From Paenibacillus methanolicus (GTDB lineage: Bacteria > Bacillota > Bacilli > Paenibacillales > Paenibacillaceae), in the NCBI RefSeq assembly GCF_008124765.1, contig NZ_VNHS01000005.1:1-64000 (forward strand): DNA of 64,000 nucleotides, in the 5' to 3' direction. Numbering within the stretch: the stretch's first letter is position 1; each line of letters opens with the position of its first letter. Shown piece by piece: positions 15,131 to 24,163 of the stretch. Under the pieces are notes generated by a model. The model was not told where the DNA came from. It made no database searches and was given only the letters and a program-made list of their open reading frames with translations. Position numbers and translations under genes: made by a program.

Positions 15131-15424
15131 ATGAGCAACCGGAAGCAGATACAGATTCATGACGGCATCGAATATGGCATCACGGAAGATGGCGACGAGT
15201 ATTGGGAAGCGGAGATCCAGCACGTTGACGAACAAGACGGCCACATTACCGATCTGATCGCGGTGAAAGTCATATACGACGATGAGCTGAAGGAGCTGCG
15301 GACCGAAGTGCACTACTTGGCCGAAGGCGACGAGGCGACACCCGCGGCAGAACCTTTCATTCCCGAGGCGAAAGCGAAGCTGCTTCACGCGGTGAACGAG
15401 GAATTGGGCACGTCGTTCGAGTAG
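15131..15424 (+). CDS. Hypothetical acidic protein (97 aa)
   Basis: This 97-residue, strongly acidic soluble protein (MSNRKQIQIHDGIEYGITEDG..., many Asp/Glu) has alternating strands suggesting a small beta-rich fold and a helical end (EAKAKLLHAVNEELGTSFE). No named family comes to mind. It starts at ATG 15131; GAGGATTAAGGTGATCGCGC upstream gives a moderate ribosome site. It forms a monocistronic unit closed by a terminator. Confidence 0.65.
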   Translation: MSNRKQIQIHDGIEYGITEDGDEYWEAEIQHVDEQDGHITDLIAVKVIYDDELKELRTEVHYLAEGDEATPAAEPFIPEAKAKLLHAVNEELGTSFE

Positions 15425-15440
15425 GAAGCCGAACCATTGC

Positions 15441-15472
15441 AGGAGCGGGCCGCCACGGCCTGCTCCTTTTTT
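15441..15472 (+). terminator. Terminator after the 97-aa gene
   Basis: AGGAGCGGGCC-GCCAC-GGCCTGCTCCTTTTTT is a strong stem and U run. Confidence 0.88.
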
Positions 15473-15564
15473 CGTTGGATGGAGCGAGCGCATATCCGCA
15501 ACATTCCCTTTTCAGGATGCGTCTGGATATTAGTTAATATAGTCGATTCGAAAGGAAGTTGATC

Positions 15565-16269
15565 ATGAACGTGAAGCTGGCGGCAATGGTACTCCTAGTC
15601 GCGTTGTGCTCCGCCTGTGCGAATCGCACGGTTCAAGAGGCACGCGATCCGAGTACAGATCATCAACAAGCGGTGTCGTCGCCGGCCTCCGCTTCCGCTC
15701 TGGATTCGGATCAGGGCGATCTCTCGGTTCGGGCGCTAGGCACCCACACCGACGGGCGTCTGCTCATTAAGCCGGGTACGCGCGCGAACGTGCACGCGCT
15801 GGGGGCACCGAGTTGTTATGGGCTGGAGACCGACCTCAGTTGGACGGGAGACTACGAAGCTTGGTGGGAGCCTGCATCCGGCGCGTCGTCCGGCAAGCTC
15901 TTCGCCTTCCCGATCGACTTCGAGATCATCCAACCGAGCGACGAACCGATCCAGCTGCAGCGGCTAACCGTGGGGACCGCCGATCTGTTCGTTTTTGTTC
16001 CGCGCTATACCGATTGTCATGCACGCGAGACGTATCTGTTCGGAGTCGAGGATGGGCAGGCATTCCCGATTACGTTCGATATGAAGACCGGGCTGCCGTT
16101 GTCGCGCATTAGTCAGCACCCCCTTCATCCGCTTCGCGCAGAGCGAGACGAGCTAGTGGTGTACGGGGGACAGGGGGCAGGGCAGGATTCGATCGCGGTC
16201 TATCATTTCCGATATAATGCCGGCAATCATTCGATGGTATTGGAGCGGGAAGAGCAGCAGGCGCCATAG
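15565..16269 (+). CDS. Lipoprotein, hypothetical
   Basis: This 234-residue protein starts at ATG 15565 after AAAGGAAGTTGATC. The N-terminus MNVKLAAMVLLVALCSACANR is a lipoprotein signal with Cys18 (CSAC) as the likely lipidation site. Then comes a Ser/Asp/Gln-rich linker and a beta-rich domain without a recognised family. It is probably anchored on the outer face of the membrane. The gene runs straight into a Nudix remnant, so the 3' neighbour has been replaced or deleted. Confidence 0.72.
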   Translation: MNVKLAAMVLLVALCSACANRTVQEARDPSTDHQQAVSSPASASALDSDQGDLSVRALGTHTDGRLLIKPGTRANVHALGAPSCYGLETDLSWTGDYEAWWEPASGASSGKLFAFPIDFEIIQPSDEPIQLQRLTVGTADLFVFVPRYTDCHARETYLFGVEDGQAFPITFDMKTGLPLSRISQHPLHPLRAERDELVVYGGQGAGQDSIAVYHFRYNAGNHSMVLEREEQQAP

Positions 16270-16583
16270 CCTCATATGAGGAGACGGGACTCTCGGTTCA
16301 GGGGAGCGAGCTCTATGCGGTATACGGCGGTCCTCGGATGGAATATACGTATCCGGACGGGAATAAAGTCGTCTTTGTGATGTTTCTCTTTCATGCTTGG
16401 ACGGATTACGAGCAGCACCTATCGGAATGCGGGAATCGGATACATTTCGAGGATTCGCTTCACGAGTCGCTTCAATTACGGTTCTGGCACCTCCATGACT
16501 TGACCATGGATCAAATCAATAGCGCACAGCGGCCCGTATTCGAAGATTTGATCAAAGGGGAATCGAGCCTTCTTCGATCATGA
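16269..16583 (+). pseudogene. Nudix hydrolase remnant (5' deleted)
   Basis: From about 16269 the frame reads ASYEETGLSVQGSELYAVYGG, that is, the end of a Nudix box (EETGL), followed by the family C-terminal half (MEYTYPDGNKVVFVMFLFHA, then SLQLRFWHLHDL). The N-terminal half and most of the Nudix box are absent and the frame begins at the lipoprotein stop, so the gene is truncated. An ATG at 16338 could be mistaken for the start of an 81-residue gene. Confidence 0.7.
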
Positions 16584-16601
16584 CGTTGAATCAAGAGCGA
16601 G

Positions 16602-16994
16602 GTGTTAAAGGTGAAGGATTGTCCATACTGCGATATAGCGGGCAACGGCGACAAACACGAGATCATTCTTCGCAATGACCGCTGTACCTATTCGTTGTTG
16701 GAGCGGCAAGAGATCTGCGGGGCCGGCATCATCGTACCGAATGAACACCGGGCAACCGTATTCGATTTGACCGAAGCAGAGTGGGCGGCGACGTATCGTT
16801 TATTAGGCGAGGTCAAAGCCTATCTGGATTTCAACTACGCGCCGGACGGGTACAACATCGGGTGGAATTGCGGCGCCGTCGGCGGGCAGCATATTTTTCA
16901 CGCCCATATGCACGTCATCCCCCGGTATGCGCACGAGAAGATGGCCGGCAAAGGCATCCGGTATGCATTCAAAACTGAGAACGGAGAGGATTAG
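16602..16994 (+). CDS. HIT-family protein
   Basis: This 130-residue histidine-triad protein has H-x-H-x-H in HIFHAHMHVIPRY near residue 100 and an N-terminal CPYC pair (metal site). It probably hydrolyses nucleotide phosphoramidates or dinucleoside polyphosphates. The start could be GTG 16602 or GTG 16611; the latter leaves the GAGGTG ribosome site at better spacing and begins MKDCPYC. It is followed 37 nt later by a Nudix gene, another nucleotide-cleaning enzyme. Confidence 0.93.
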   Translation: MLKVKDCPYCDIAGNGDKHEIILRNDRCTYSLLERQEICGAGIIVPNEHRATVFDLTEAEWAATYRLLGEVKAYLDFNYAPDGYNIGWNCGAVGGQHIFHAHMHVIPRYAHEKMAGKGIRYAFKTENGED

Positions 16995-17031
16995 AGCGGC
17001 GCATGCAATGGAATGAAGGGAGGATAAAGTG

Positions 17032-17568
17032 ATGCAACTGCTAGCGAAAATAACCGATCTCGAGGCGGTAGGTGAAGCCTCCGGTGAGCTCACGCACGTA
17101 TCGCGGCATGCTTCGCGGGGCGTGCTGCTGGACGATGGCATGCAAGTCGCCTTGATGTACATGTCGACCGTGGAGATCTACAAGCTGCCCGGGGGGGGCG
17201 TCGACGAGGACGAAGATATCGAAGCGGCCTTTATCCGCGAAATTCGAGAAGAGACCGGCTATGAGGCGGAGATCACGCATGTGTTGGGCATCGTGGACGA
17301 GCATAAGCAGCGCACGGGCTTCCTGCAGCGATCGTATTGCTACATGGCCCATGCGGTCGGCGAACTCGGTTTCGCCGCGCTCACGGAGAGCGAGGCCAAG
17401 CTCGGCATGAGGGCGGTGTGGATGCCGATCGAACAAGCTTTGGAGTGCTTGGAAGCGTCCTTGCGACAGTGCGACGATTATTCCGCGCGATTCATGGTCA
17501 TGCGGGACAAGCGGATCTTGGAGGAAGCGAAGCGCGTGCTCGCTAGAGGAGCGGTTCGAGGCCAGTAG
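17032..17568 (+). CDS. Nudix hydrolase
   Basis: This 178-residue protein starts at ATG 17032 after GGGAGGATAAAGTG. The complete Nudix box GGGVDEDEDIEAAFIREIREETGYE (in pieces: G-x5-E-x7-REIREETGY) lies at about residues 56-78. The downstream half may set substrate choice (ADP-ribose, dinucleotides or nucleotides). It lies between the HIT gene and a secreted protein gene, probably cotranscribed with the HIT gene. Confidence 0.92.
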   Translation: MQLLAKITDLEAVGEASGELTHVSRHASRGVLLDDGMQVALMYMSTVEIYKLPGGGVDEDEDIEAAFIREIREETGYEAEITHVLGIVDEHKQRTGFLQRSYCYMAHAVGELGFAALTESEAKLGMRAVWMPIEQALECLEASLRQCDDYSARFMVMRDKRILEEAKRVLARGAVRGQ

Positions 17569-17643
17569 CCGGAGCGAGGCGAGGAAGGCCGACGAAGATG
17601 AACAGAAGAACCGGCAAGCTTAATGAATGAACGATAAGTGGGA

Positions 17644-18690
17644 ATGAGGCGGAAATACGTGAAGAATCTAGCGTCTACGCTCTTGTCGGGGGTCCTCCTG
17701 TTAGCCCCGGTTACGGGTTCCATGCATGCGGAAGAACGTGCAATCCCAGTAACGATGGAAGAGAACGCGGTGAGCTTCGAGGTTCACCCGTTAATGAAGC
17801 AAGGAAGCGTGTGGGGTCCATTTGAGCGGGGGCAAGCGTGGATTTCCTCGCATGCGCGGAAGAACATCAAACATCCAAGCGGCAATACTTCCGGTAATTT
17901 AAACAATAACGGGCATTACGCCTTTTACAAGGAAACCATCTATTATAACAACCCGGCAGATGAAGGAAAGCTGTACAAGCAGAAGAGCGACGGCTCCGAG
18001 CGGCGAAAAATTAGCGATGACGGATATGTCGAATATATCAACGTGGTTGATGACAACATTTTTTACTTCAGCGACCATCAATTAATCCGAACGAAATTAG
18101 ATGGAACAGAACGAGTTGTCTTGCGCGATTTTGGAGTAGGCGGCTTGAATGTGATGTCGGTCGTCGGAGAGTGGATTTATTACACGGAGGGGCACGAGAT
18201 GTTCGGCGCTCTCTACCGCATGAGAACAGATGGCACATCGATAAAGAAGCTGGAGTCCAATCCGGTCTCAAGGCTTGTAGTGGATAAGGAGCGCGTTTAT
18301 TACGTGATTCATACGCACAAGCTGTTTGTTCTTGATGCGAACGTAGAGGGCAAAAAGAAGCTATTGGATGGCGGCAGCATCGCTTCCCTCATACTAAAAG
18401 GAACCAGCTTGTTTTTTAACTACAATGGCCAGCTTTACACCATGGGGACAGACGGACAATCGCTGACCGAGTTGTCCGACCGCGATGCCCGAAACCTGAA
18501 TATTGACGGTGAGTGGCTTTACTACAGCGATCATTCCGAGTACAGCAAAAAGTTATACCGAATCCACCTTAGGGACCGGACTGTGCAAAAACTCAACGAT
18601 CAGAAGACGTTTAATATTCATCTTGCAGCCAACAGGATTTTCTACTACAGTCCTGATCGAAACGAGATCGTGTCGATAAACATACCGTAA
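17644..18690 (+). CDS. Secreted DUF5050-type beta-propeller protein
   Basis: This 348-residue protein starts MRRKYVKNLASTLLSGVLLLAPVTGSMHAEE, a cleavable signal peptide. It has repeated 'WIYY...LYRMRTDGT' blades (for example DNIFYFSDHQLIRTKLDGT, GEWIYYTEGHEMFGALYR), the pattern of DUF5050/LRP1-like propellers, about six repeats. These are exported and are thought to bind ligands or cell-wall material. GTG 17638 is an alternative start two codons upstream. The base composition is lower in GC than the Nudix gene. Confidence 0.8.
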   Translation: MRRKYVKNLASTLLSGVLLLAPVTGSMHAEERAIPVTMEENAVSFEVHPLMKQGSVWGPFERGQAWISSHARKNIKHPSGNTSGNLNNNGHYAFYKETIYYNNPADEGKLYKQKSDGSERRKISDDGYVEYINVVDDNIFYFSDHQLIRTKLDGTERVVLRDFGVGGLNVMSVVGEWIYYTEGHEMFGALYRMRTDGTSIKKLESNPVSRLVVDKERVYYVIHTHKLFVLDANVEGKKKLLDGGSIASLILKGTSLFFNYNGQLYTMGTDGQSLTELSDRDARNLNIDGEWLYYSDHSEYSKKLYRIHLRDRTVQKLNDQKTFNIHLAANRIFYYSPDRNEIVSINIP

Positions 18691-18772
18691 TGCGAATCTC
18701 GTTTGCAGGCTTGAACGAGAACCAGAGCAATTGCTTGTAGAAGGGAAACAGCAAATCGAGGAGGACTGCAGC

Positions 18773-19300
18773 TTGATTTATGTGGTTCGGCACGGTCAAA
18801 CGGAGCTTAACCGAGCAGGAAGGCTCCAAGGTAGAAAGGGTTACCCTCTGAATGAATGTGGGATCGAGGAGGCCATGCGAGTTAGAGACCGACTGAGTGA
18901 TGTTGTTATTGACTATGTATACGCCTCGCCTCAAGAAAGAGCCATTCAAACCGCTCAACTTGCAACGGGCAAGCAGCCCATAATCGATGAAAGAATCGAT
19001 GTATTTGATCTTGGCGAGGCGGACTTATTGAAAAAAGACGAAGTTAAAATGAATGGCGGCGTACCGGACTCCAGATTCTATAATGGCGTTGAACAAGTAC
19101 CGGACTTTGTAAACAGAATCTTTTCTTTTATGGATGAATTAAAAGTTAGATATGGAGACAGTGAGATTAATATCTTGATTTCCGGACACAGATGTACGAC
19201 GGGGTGTATTGGCGCTTATTTCGAGGGTATTCCCGAGGATGGCAATATTCTCAGGTTCTCGTCCAATAACGGCGAGTATAAAGTATATTCGCACAAATAA
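18773..19300 (+). CDS. Histidine phosphatase family protein
   Basis: This 175-residue protein starts at TTG 18773 with GAGGAGGACTGCAGC upstream; the frame extends 14 codons further without similarity. The catalytic RHG motif (YVVRHGQTELN) is at residues about 4-7. The second half has the typical VYASPQERAIQTAQ and SGHRCTTG (second catalytic His). This is the phosphoglycerate-mutase-like/broad phosphatase group. Substrate unknown. Confidence 0.88.
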   Translation: MIYVVRHGQTELNRAGRLQGRKGYPLNECGIEEAMRVRDRLSDVVIDYVYASPQERAIQTAQLATGKQPIIDERIDVFDLGEADLLKKDEVKMNGGVPDSRFYNGVEQVPDFVNRIFSFMDELKVRYGDSEINILISGHRCTTGCIGAYFEGIPEDGNILRFSSNNGEYKVYSHK

Positions 19301-19344
19301 GGGTCGTTAGCAGCCCTTACTCAGCGTCAACCGAACGGCTGACA

Positions 19345-20445
19345 TCACATCGACTCCCCATTTTCCTCTGAACAACCAAGATTGCCCATGTTCTTAATAA
19401 GCAGCACAGCTTCCTCAACGCTTCTCTTCACGATATCCGCCGTTGGTTGATCGGTGGCTAACCGCAGACCTTGGCCGGCCCAGAGCGACATATACTCGGG
19501 GTTGCCCGCTTTGGCAGCCGCCTGGCGGATATCTCTCGTCAACGCATTTTGGATCGGGTAGGCGGGAACGGTCCCCGGATAATCGCGCATGTCCTTCATG
19601 AAATCCGTGAGAATGCCGCGCGCCGCTTTGCCCGAATACGCATTCGTTACCTCGGTCGAATCTTCGCCCGATGAAAGGATCTTCTGCTTATGGGCGGCAT
19701 GGGCGCCGCTCTCCGCGCTGGCTAGGAAAGCCGTACCCATCTGAACGGCGGAAGCCCCTAATGCGAGGCTCGCCACAAGCCCGCGTCCATCCATAATCCC
19801 ACCCGATGCGATGACCGGAACCGTAACATGATCCACCATTTGCGGAACAAGCGCCATTGTGCCGATTCGCGCATCCGCGGTGCTCGTTAAGAACGTTCCG
19901 CGATGTCCTCCGGCTTCGCTGCCTTGAGCCACGATCGCATCCACGCCGGCGGTCTCTAAGTCGATCGCTTCATGGACCGTCGTGGCGGTGCCGATGACCA
20001 CAATCCCTCGCTGTTTCATCGATAGGATAATCTCCCGCGAAGGGATCCCGAACGTGAAACTGAATACGGGGACATGTTCTTCCAGCACGACTTGGACCTG
20101 TTCCTCGAACGACTCTGCGGCCTTGGGGATCGATGGATTTGGAGCAATCCCAAGCGCCGCGCGAAATGTATCCAGGTGGTTGTTCATGTCGGCAATGTTA
20201 TCTTGATGCGTCATAGACGGCTCAGGTATGAAAAGGTTAATTCCAAAGGGGCGATCTGTTCGCTGTTTGATCTCCTTAATGGCGTGCCGGATTTGATCAG
20301 GCGACAAATATCCTGCCCCGAGACTCCCTAGCCCTCCTGCATTTGAAACGGAAGCAACTAAGTCCGCGGTCGTTGGACCGCCTGCCATCGGTGCTTGAAG
20401 GATCGGATATTGAATGTTTAGTTTGCGTGTTAGTTCTGTTTCCAT
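19345..20445 (-). CDS. Nitronate monooxygenase
   Basis: This 366-residue FMN TIM-barrel enzyme of the class I NMO/2-nitropropane dioxygenase type starts METELTRKLNIQYPILQAPMAGGPTT (the conserved PI(L)QAPM entry). It has a glycine-rich SNAGGLGSLGAG segment, the substrate/FMN loop AQGSEAGGHRGT, and phosphate binding in IASGGIMDGRGLVA and LGASAVQMGTAFL. It probably oxidises propionate 3-nitronate and alkyl nitronates. The start at 20445 (AAAAGGCGGCGCAATC before it) is preferred over an upstream in-frame codon at 20502. Confidence 0.93.
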   Translation of the reverse strand: METELTRKLNIQYPILQAPMAGGPTTADLVASVSNAGGLGSLGAGYLSPDQIRHAIKEIKQRTDRPFGINLFIPEPSMTHQDNIADMNNHLDTFRAALGIAPNPSIPKAAESFEEQVQVVLEEHVPVFSFTFGIPSREIILSMKQRGIVVIGTATTVHEAIDLETAGVDAIVAQGSEAGGHRGTFLTSTADARIGTMALVPQMVDHVTVPVIASGGIMDGRGLVASLALGASAVQMGTAFLASAESGAHAAHKQKILSSGEDSTEVTNAYSGKAARGILTDFMKDMRDYPGTVPAYPIQNALTRDIRQAAAKAGNPEYMSLWAGQGLRLATDQPTADIVKRSVEEAVLLIKNMGNLGCSEENGESM

Positions 20446-20575
20446 GATTGCGCCGCCTTTTGTGCATCGGAATCGAAATGCCGTTGTTCTTCGTTTCGTC
20501 AATAGGATACCACATACCGGAACTTAATTTCCGCGACTCCATTGAAAAAGAACAGCTGCACGTAGCAAACTGCTC

Positions 20576-21277
20576 TTAGGGGTTTGGTTTATGTTTTCTG
20601 GTGGTCGAATAACCGGAAGGAGTCAATCGTTTAAACGCTTTTTTTTGTAATTCCTGAATGGTATCTATTTGTGTACTGATATCAAAGAAAGCTACGTCAT
20701 CATATAGAAAACTTATTTGCTGTGAAATTTTAGCTGCCTCCAATAATTTCTTCAATTCTAGAATTTCTATGTAATCAGTTTCAGTTCCGGCAAGTTTTAT
20801 ATTAAATCGAACATTCACCTCTAAGGAGCTGTAGAGTTGTTCCTGAACCTCTTCGTAATTCGGAATTGGATTAGGAATATCATTGATCCCGCCAGAACCG
20901 TCCAATCCCACGTCACACTTGGCATTAGTACGATGTATACTTAGGAAAGCTGTGCAAATCTTCGTTGCTTCCTCTGCCCATAAAGCTTGAGGGTAGTTAT
21001 CCCATATCCCTCTATAACCTTCTTCTACATAAAAATTCAACTCATTCGTGGTGCTAACATGTGCGGTATATCTCATCTCTATGAAGCTATAGTTTACGGA
21101 TTCAATTTGAGTTTTTAAGTTGGGATATGTGGTTGCAAGATAGTTCTCAACCTCAAGTTGATATGAATGTTTCCCCCAAGGCGTGCCGCCATGAAGTTCA
21201 AAGTAACATTGAATCGAAAAATATAGCAATGCTGATATTGGGATACCGAAAAGTAAGCATTTCATGAGTTTCTTCAA
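20576..21277 (-). CDS. Membrane-anchored hypothetical protein (YfjL-like)
   Basis: This 233-residue protein has a single N-terminal anchor (CLLFGIPISALLYFSIQCYF, residues about 7-26). Then HGGTPWGKHSYQLEVENYLATTYP and YSFIEMRYTAHVST resemble the N-terminal domain of Bacillus YfjL-like proteins. Function is unknown. The AT-rich codon use differs from the NMO gene beside it, suggesting separate origin. A 230-bp spacer separates it from the DUF4188 gene. Confidence 0.65.
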   Translation of the reverse strand: MKKLMKCLLFGIPISALLYFSIQCYFELHGGTPWGKHSYQLEVENYLATTYPNLKTQIESVNYSFIEMRYTAHVSTTNELNFYVEEGYRGIWDNYPQALWAEEATKICTAFLSIHRTNAKCDVGLDGSGGINDIPNPIPNYEEVQEQLYSSLEVNVRFNIKLAGTETDYIEILELKKLLEAAKISQQISFLYDDVAFFDISTQIDTIQELQKKAFKRLTPSGYSTTRKHKPNP

Positions 21278-21450
21278 TTTATTTAATCCTTTCTGCGTAT
21301 TTAAAAGTAGATGAAGTTATTCTATGACAAAGGGTAGCAACAACCATACGTTCTGAAAAGTACCACATTTTCTTAGTACCTGACCACTGCCACCATCGCC
21401 TGTTACCGATTGAATGAGGAAGAAAATAGTTGACGGCTACCGCCATATCG

Positions 21451-21474
21451 TTTATTTATTAATTAATAAATAAA
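21451..21474. promoter_or_regulatory. Perfect 24-bp AT palindrome upstream of DUF4188 gene
   Basis: The half-site TTTATTTATTAA is followed immediately by its exact complement, a perfect 24-bp dyad, ending about 33 nt before the ATG at 21507, where a promoter -10 or operator would lie. No regulator gene is adjacent. TTTATTTATTAA-type dyads are typical of repressors of the MarR, PadR or TetR kind. Confidence 0.55.
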
Positions 21475-21506
21475 TGCGATCCGCGATCGCTATGGGAGGA
21501 CGTTCA

Positions 21507-22013
21507 ATGGCTAAAGTCATACCGGGTAGATACACAGCTCGTATGGAAGGGGATTTCGTCGTCTTTATAATCGGCATGCGCGTCAATCGGCTTTGGGCGG
21601 TACACAAATGGCTGCCGGTCTTTCAGGCCATGGGTCCGATGCTGCGCGAACTGTACACGAATCGCAAACTCGGCTTCCGCGGCACGGAGTTCATGCTGGG
21701 CTGGCGCAGCGTCCATCTGCTCCAATACTGGGATTCGTATGAGCAACTGGAGACTTATGCTCGCGGCGGACAGCATCTTAGCGCTTGGCGGAATTTCAAT
21801 CGCAAGGTCGGCACGGACGGAACCGTTGGCATCTACCATGAAACCTATAAAATCCGATCGGGTGATTATGAGTGCGTATACGGTAATATGCCGGTGTTCG
21901 GGCTAGCAAAGGTGTCGCAGCACGTACCGGCCGTCGGCCATATGGAGACGTCTCGCCGCCGCATGGGCGGGGAGAATGAGCCGGCCGTACCGACGCCAAA
22001 TAATCCACAATGA
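21507..22013 (+). CDS. DUF4188 (monooxygenase-like) protein
   Basis: This 168-residue soluble protein starts at ATG 21507 behind GGGAGGACGTTCA; the frame extends upstream without support. MAKVIPGRYTARMEGDFVVFIIGMRVN, WRSVHLLQYWDSYEQLETYARG and GTVGIYHETYKIR are hallmarks of DUF4188, a dimeric ferredoxin-like alpha/beta-barrel family grouped with small monooxygenases. The proline-rich C-terminus is variable. It lies directly downstream of the AT palindrome. Confidence 0.88.
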   Translation: MAKVIPGRYTARMEGDFVVFIIGMRVNRLWAVHKWLPVFQAMGPMLRELYTNRKLGFRGTEFMLGWRSVHLLQYWDSYEQLETYARGGQHLSAWRNFNRKVGTDGTVGIYHETYKIRSGDYECVYGNMPVFGLAKVSQHVPAVGHMETSRRRMGGENEPAVPTPNNPQ

Positions 22014-22328
22014 TCATCGGTGACTAGGAGAGAAGGCTGGCGCATCCGGGATATTCTCCCACCTGGGTTAACCCGTCTCCTGAGAGTTAGCCGCATATAT
22101 AAAATAAAGATCCGCTAATGCAGCGGATCTTCAGGCTAAATATTATAGACGCTCTCGCATACTTCCTCCGTCGGCTGATAGAAACAGTGCAGTTTGTATC
22201 GTCCTACATGCGGCTGATCCTACCAAACCGCCGGACAAGGCAGGGGGTTCGCAGCCGTTCCCGGACGAAAATACCAGAGGGAGTATTTCGCTGGCCAATA
22301 CCGCTCCCCGGTTCATTCAAATCCTTAT
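22014..22328. other. Intergenic gap between convergent genes
   Basis: It holds a minus-strand terminator (below). On the minus strand it also holds about 27 codons ending near 22140 (DQPHVGRYKLHCFYQPTEE...) that look like the tail of a lost gene, cut off upstream by a stop. I cannot identify the family. Nothing else is evident. Confidence 0.35.
22101..22131 (-). terminator. Minus-strand terminator
   Basis: AAGATCCGCT-AATGC-AGCGGATCTT is a perfect 10-bp stem. Read on the minus strand it is followed by TATTTTATAT, so it fits termination of leftward transcripts. Confidence 0.65.
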
Positions 22329-23069
22329 TCATAACACGATCGATTCTTTGGAATCGAGCACAATTAATCCTACTCCGTGCTGCCGTGCACTTGCTTGAAG
22401 TCGTTCAAGCAAATCCGGTGTTTGTCTATAGATTGGCGGGTAATCGATAGCTTTATAATGAATGGGGATGACCATTTTGGCTCCTAATACCTTGGCTGCC
22501 GAAACGGCTTGTTCGGGACTTAAGGAGATTGGTTGACCGCTTGGCGGGTCTCCCCGAAATTCTACGATGGCTGCGTTTACGGGCAAACATGCGACATCAA
22601 AGGGACCGTAAGCGTTTTTGATATTCCACCAATGCCCATGCCATAGCGTATCCCCGCAGTGAATGAGCTGTTGACCGTTGCCTCTGACAATCCAACTGAC
22701 CTGCGGATCACCGAAACCATCCATGGAAAAAGCAGCTATAATTTCGACGCTTCCTAGTTTGAGGGATTGCCCAAGTTCTACGCCATGCAGTTGTTTCAGC
22801 GATGAGGGATGAATATGTCGCAAGGATTCCGAAGGTAAATAGACAGGGATGTCCTCCCCGTAAAAACGGGCGATTGCTTCCGGGTCAAAATGATCGGGAT
22901 GATGATGGGTGATCAACACGGCTTCTACGCCGCCGAAGTCGCTCAATGGAAAAAGCGGTTCGTGTGATTGCCCGAATTTCGAAGGGAAATGATAGAGCGG
23001 ATCGATGACAAGATGGGTTTCGTCCATTTCAACTTTAATGCCTGCCCATGGTAGCTTCGTCACTTTCAT
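22329..23069 (-). CDS. MBL-fold metal-dependent hydrolase
   Basis: This 246-residue UlaG/RNase-Z-like metallo-beta-lactamase-fold protein has the zinc motif ITHHHPDHFD (HxHxDH), a second metal aspartate in HCGDTLWHG, and a terminal His in IPIHYK. The N-terminus VTKLPWAGIKVEMDETHLVIDP is the usual first strand pair. The substrate is unknown (often lactones or cyclic phosphodiesters). It is divergent from a LysR gene, which probably controls it. Confidence 0.92.
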   Translation of the reverse strand: MKVTKLPWAGIKVEMDETHLVIDPLYHFPSKFGQSHEPLFPLSDFGGVEAVLITHHHPDHFDPEAIARFYGEDIPVYLPSESLRHIHPSSLKQLHGVELGQSLKLGSVEIIAAFSMDGFGDPQVSWIVRGNGQQLIHCGDTLWHGHWWNIKNAYGPFDVACLPVNAAIVEFRGDPPSGQPISLSPEQAVSAAKVLGAKMVIPIHYKAIDYPPIYRQTPDLLERLQASARQHGVGLIVLDSKESIVL

Positions 23070-23188
23070 AACTACTCATCCTTCCGTCGTTGGAATATTT
23101 TTATTGTATAGCGCAAATATGGCTTTGTATAATTGAATGTATCGAAGAAAATGTTCAAAATAAATGAATTGTCGTAAGGGGATTTGGA

Positions 23189-24073
23189 ATGGATTTCAAA
23201 ACGCTAAAATCGTTTCAAACGATCGCGAAATATGGCAGTTTTGCTCTCGCTGCCGAAGAATTAAACTACGCGCAATCAACCGTGACGATGCAAATCCAAA
23301 AACTCGAATCGGAATTAGGCGTGCTGCTACTCGATCGGGGGAAGAAATGTAGTTTAACCGATGCGGGAAAGTTGTTTTTAGAGCAGAGTTCCTTTATTAT
23401 CGAGCGCCTTGAACAACTTCAAACGAACATGATGGATATGCACAATGGAGAAGTAGGCACGATCCGGATCGGGGTGACGGAACCGACCGCAAGTTATCGG
23501 TTTCCCCGGTTGTTAAAAAAATTCACGAGTCAATATCCGAAAATTCGGGTTGCATTGGAAATCTCCGGGACGCCTGTTTTACTTGCTTCCTTATCGAAAG
23601 GAGATCTCGATCTTGCCATTTGCTCGTCTCCCAATGTAGGCTCGGAGCTTTTCTTCCAACCGCTTTTTCATGAAAAGTTCGTCGTCTTACTACCTGAAGA
23701 TCATCCACTCGCGCAATATGATGTCATCCGTCCCGAACAATTGAACGGGCAAACGTTGTTGGTCACGTCCGAGAACTGTCCGTATCGCAAAAAGTTGGAG
23801 ATGACACTCAGAGAAACGGGGAATATCGCGGTAGAAACCATGGAGATTGGCAGTATGACCGCAATGAAGCCCTATGTACAGGAGGGGTTCGGTATTGCAT
23901 TAGTTCCCGAGCTTGCTTTCGATTGGCTGCCTCCAGGCGTAACGATCCGCCAAATGAAGGAAACGTCGATCGATATGTTAATGGGTTTGGTCTACAAAGG
24001 ATCATCCTTTAAGTCCAACTCAGCTAGCGCAAAATTATTAAACTTTTTGAAAGAAGAGCTGATTGATTTATAG
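23189..24073 (+). CDS. LysR-family transcriptional regulator
   Basis: This 294-residue protein has an N-terminal winged helix (MDFKTLKSFQTIAKYGSFALAAEELNYAQSTVTMQIQKLE, in pieces; LLDRGKKCSLTDAG) and a C-terminal periplasmic-binding-like effector domain (VGTIRIGVTEPTASYRFPRLL...). The length is standard. The shared 120-bp region with the MBL gene has GTAT-N-GTAT-like dyads (ATTGTATAGCG...TTTGTATAAT) that could be its site. The effector is unknown. Confidence 0.94.
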   Translation: MDFKTLKSFQTIAKYGSFALAAEELNYAQSTVTMQIQKLESELGVLLLDRGKKCSLTDAGKLFLEQSSFIIERLEQLQTNMMDMHNGEVGTIRIGVTEPTASYRFPRLLKKFTSQYPKIRVALEISGTPVLLASLSKGDLDLAICSSPNVGSELFFQPLFHEKFVVLLPEDHPLAQYDVIRPEQLNGQTLLVTSENCPYRKKLEMTLRETGNIAVETMEIGSMTAMKPYVQEGFGIALVPELAFDWLPPGVTIRQMKETSIDMLMGLVYKGSSFKSNSASAKLLNFLKEELIDL

Positions 24074-24163
24074 CTTTCGATTATACCGTTTCATCCAACG
24101 AAACTTACAATATATGCTAGTATAATAGAGCGTGCACTACCCATCAGAGAGGAGAGGTTATTG

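Noticed and set aside
22118-22450. 110-codon plus-strand ORF
   Set aside because: It overlaps the well-supported MBL gene on the minus strand and starts inside a terminator stem.
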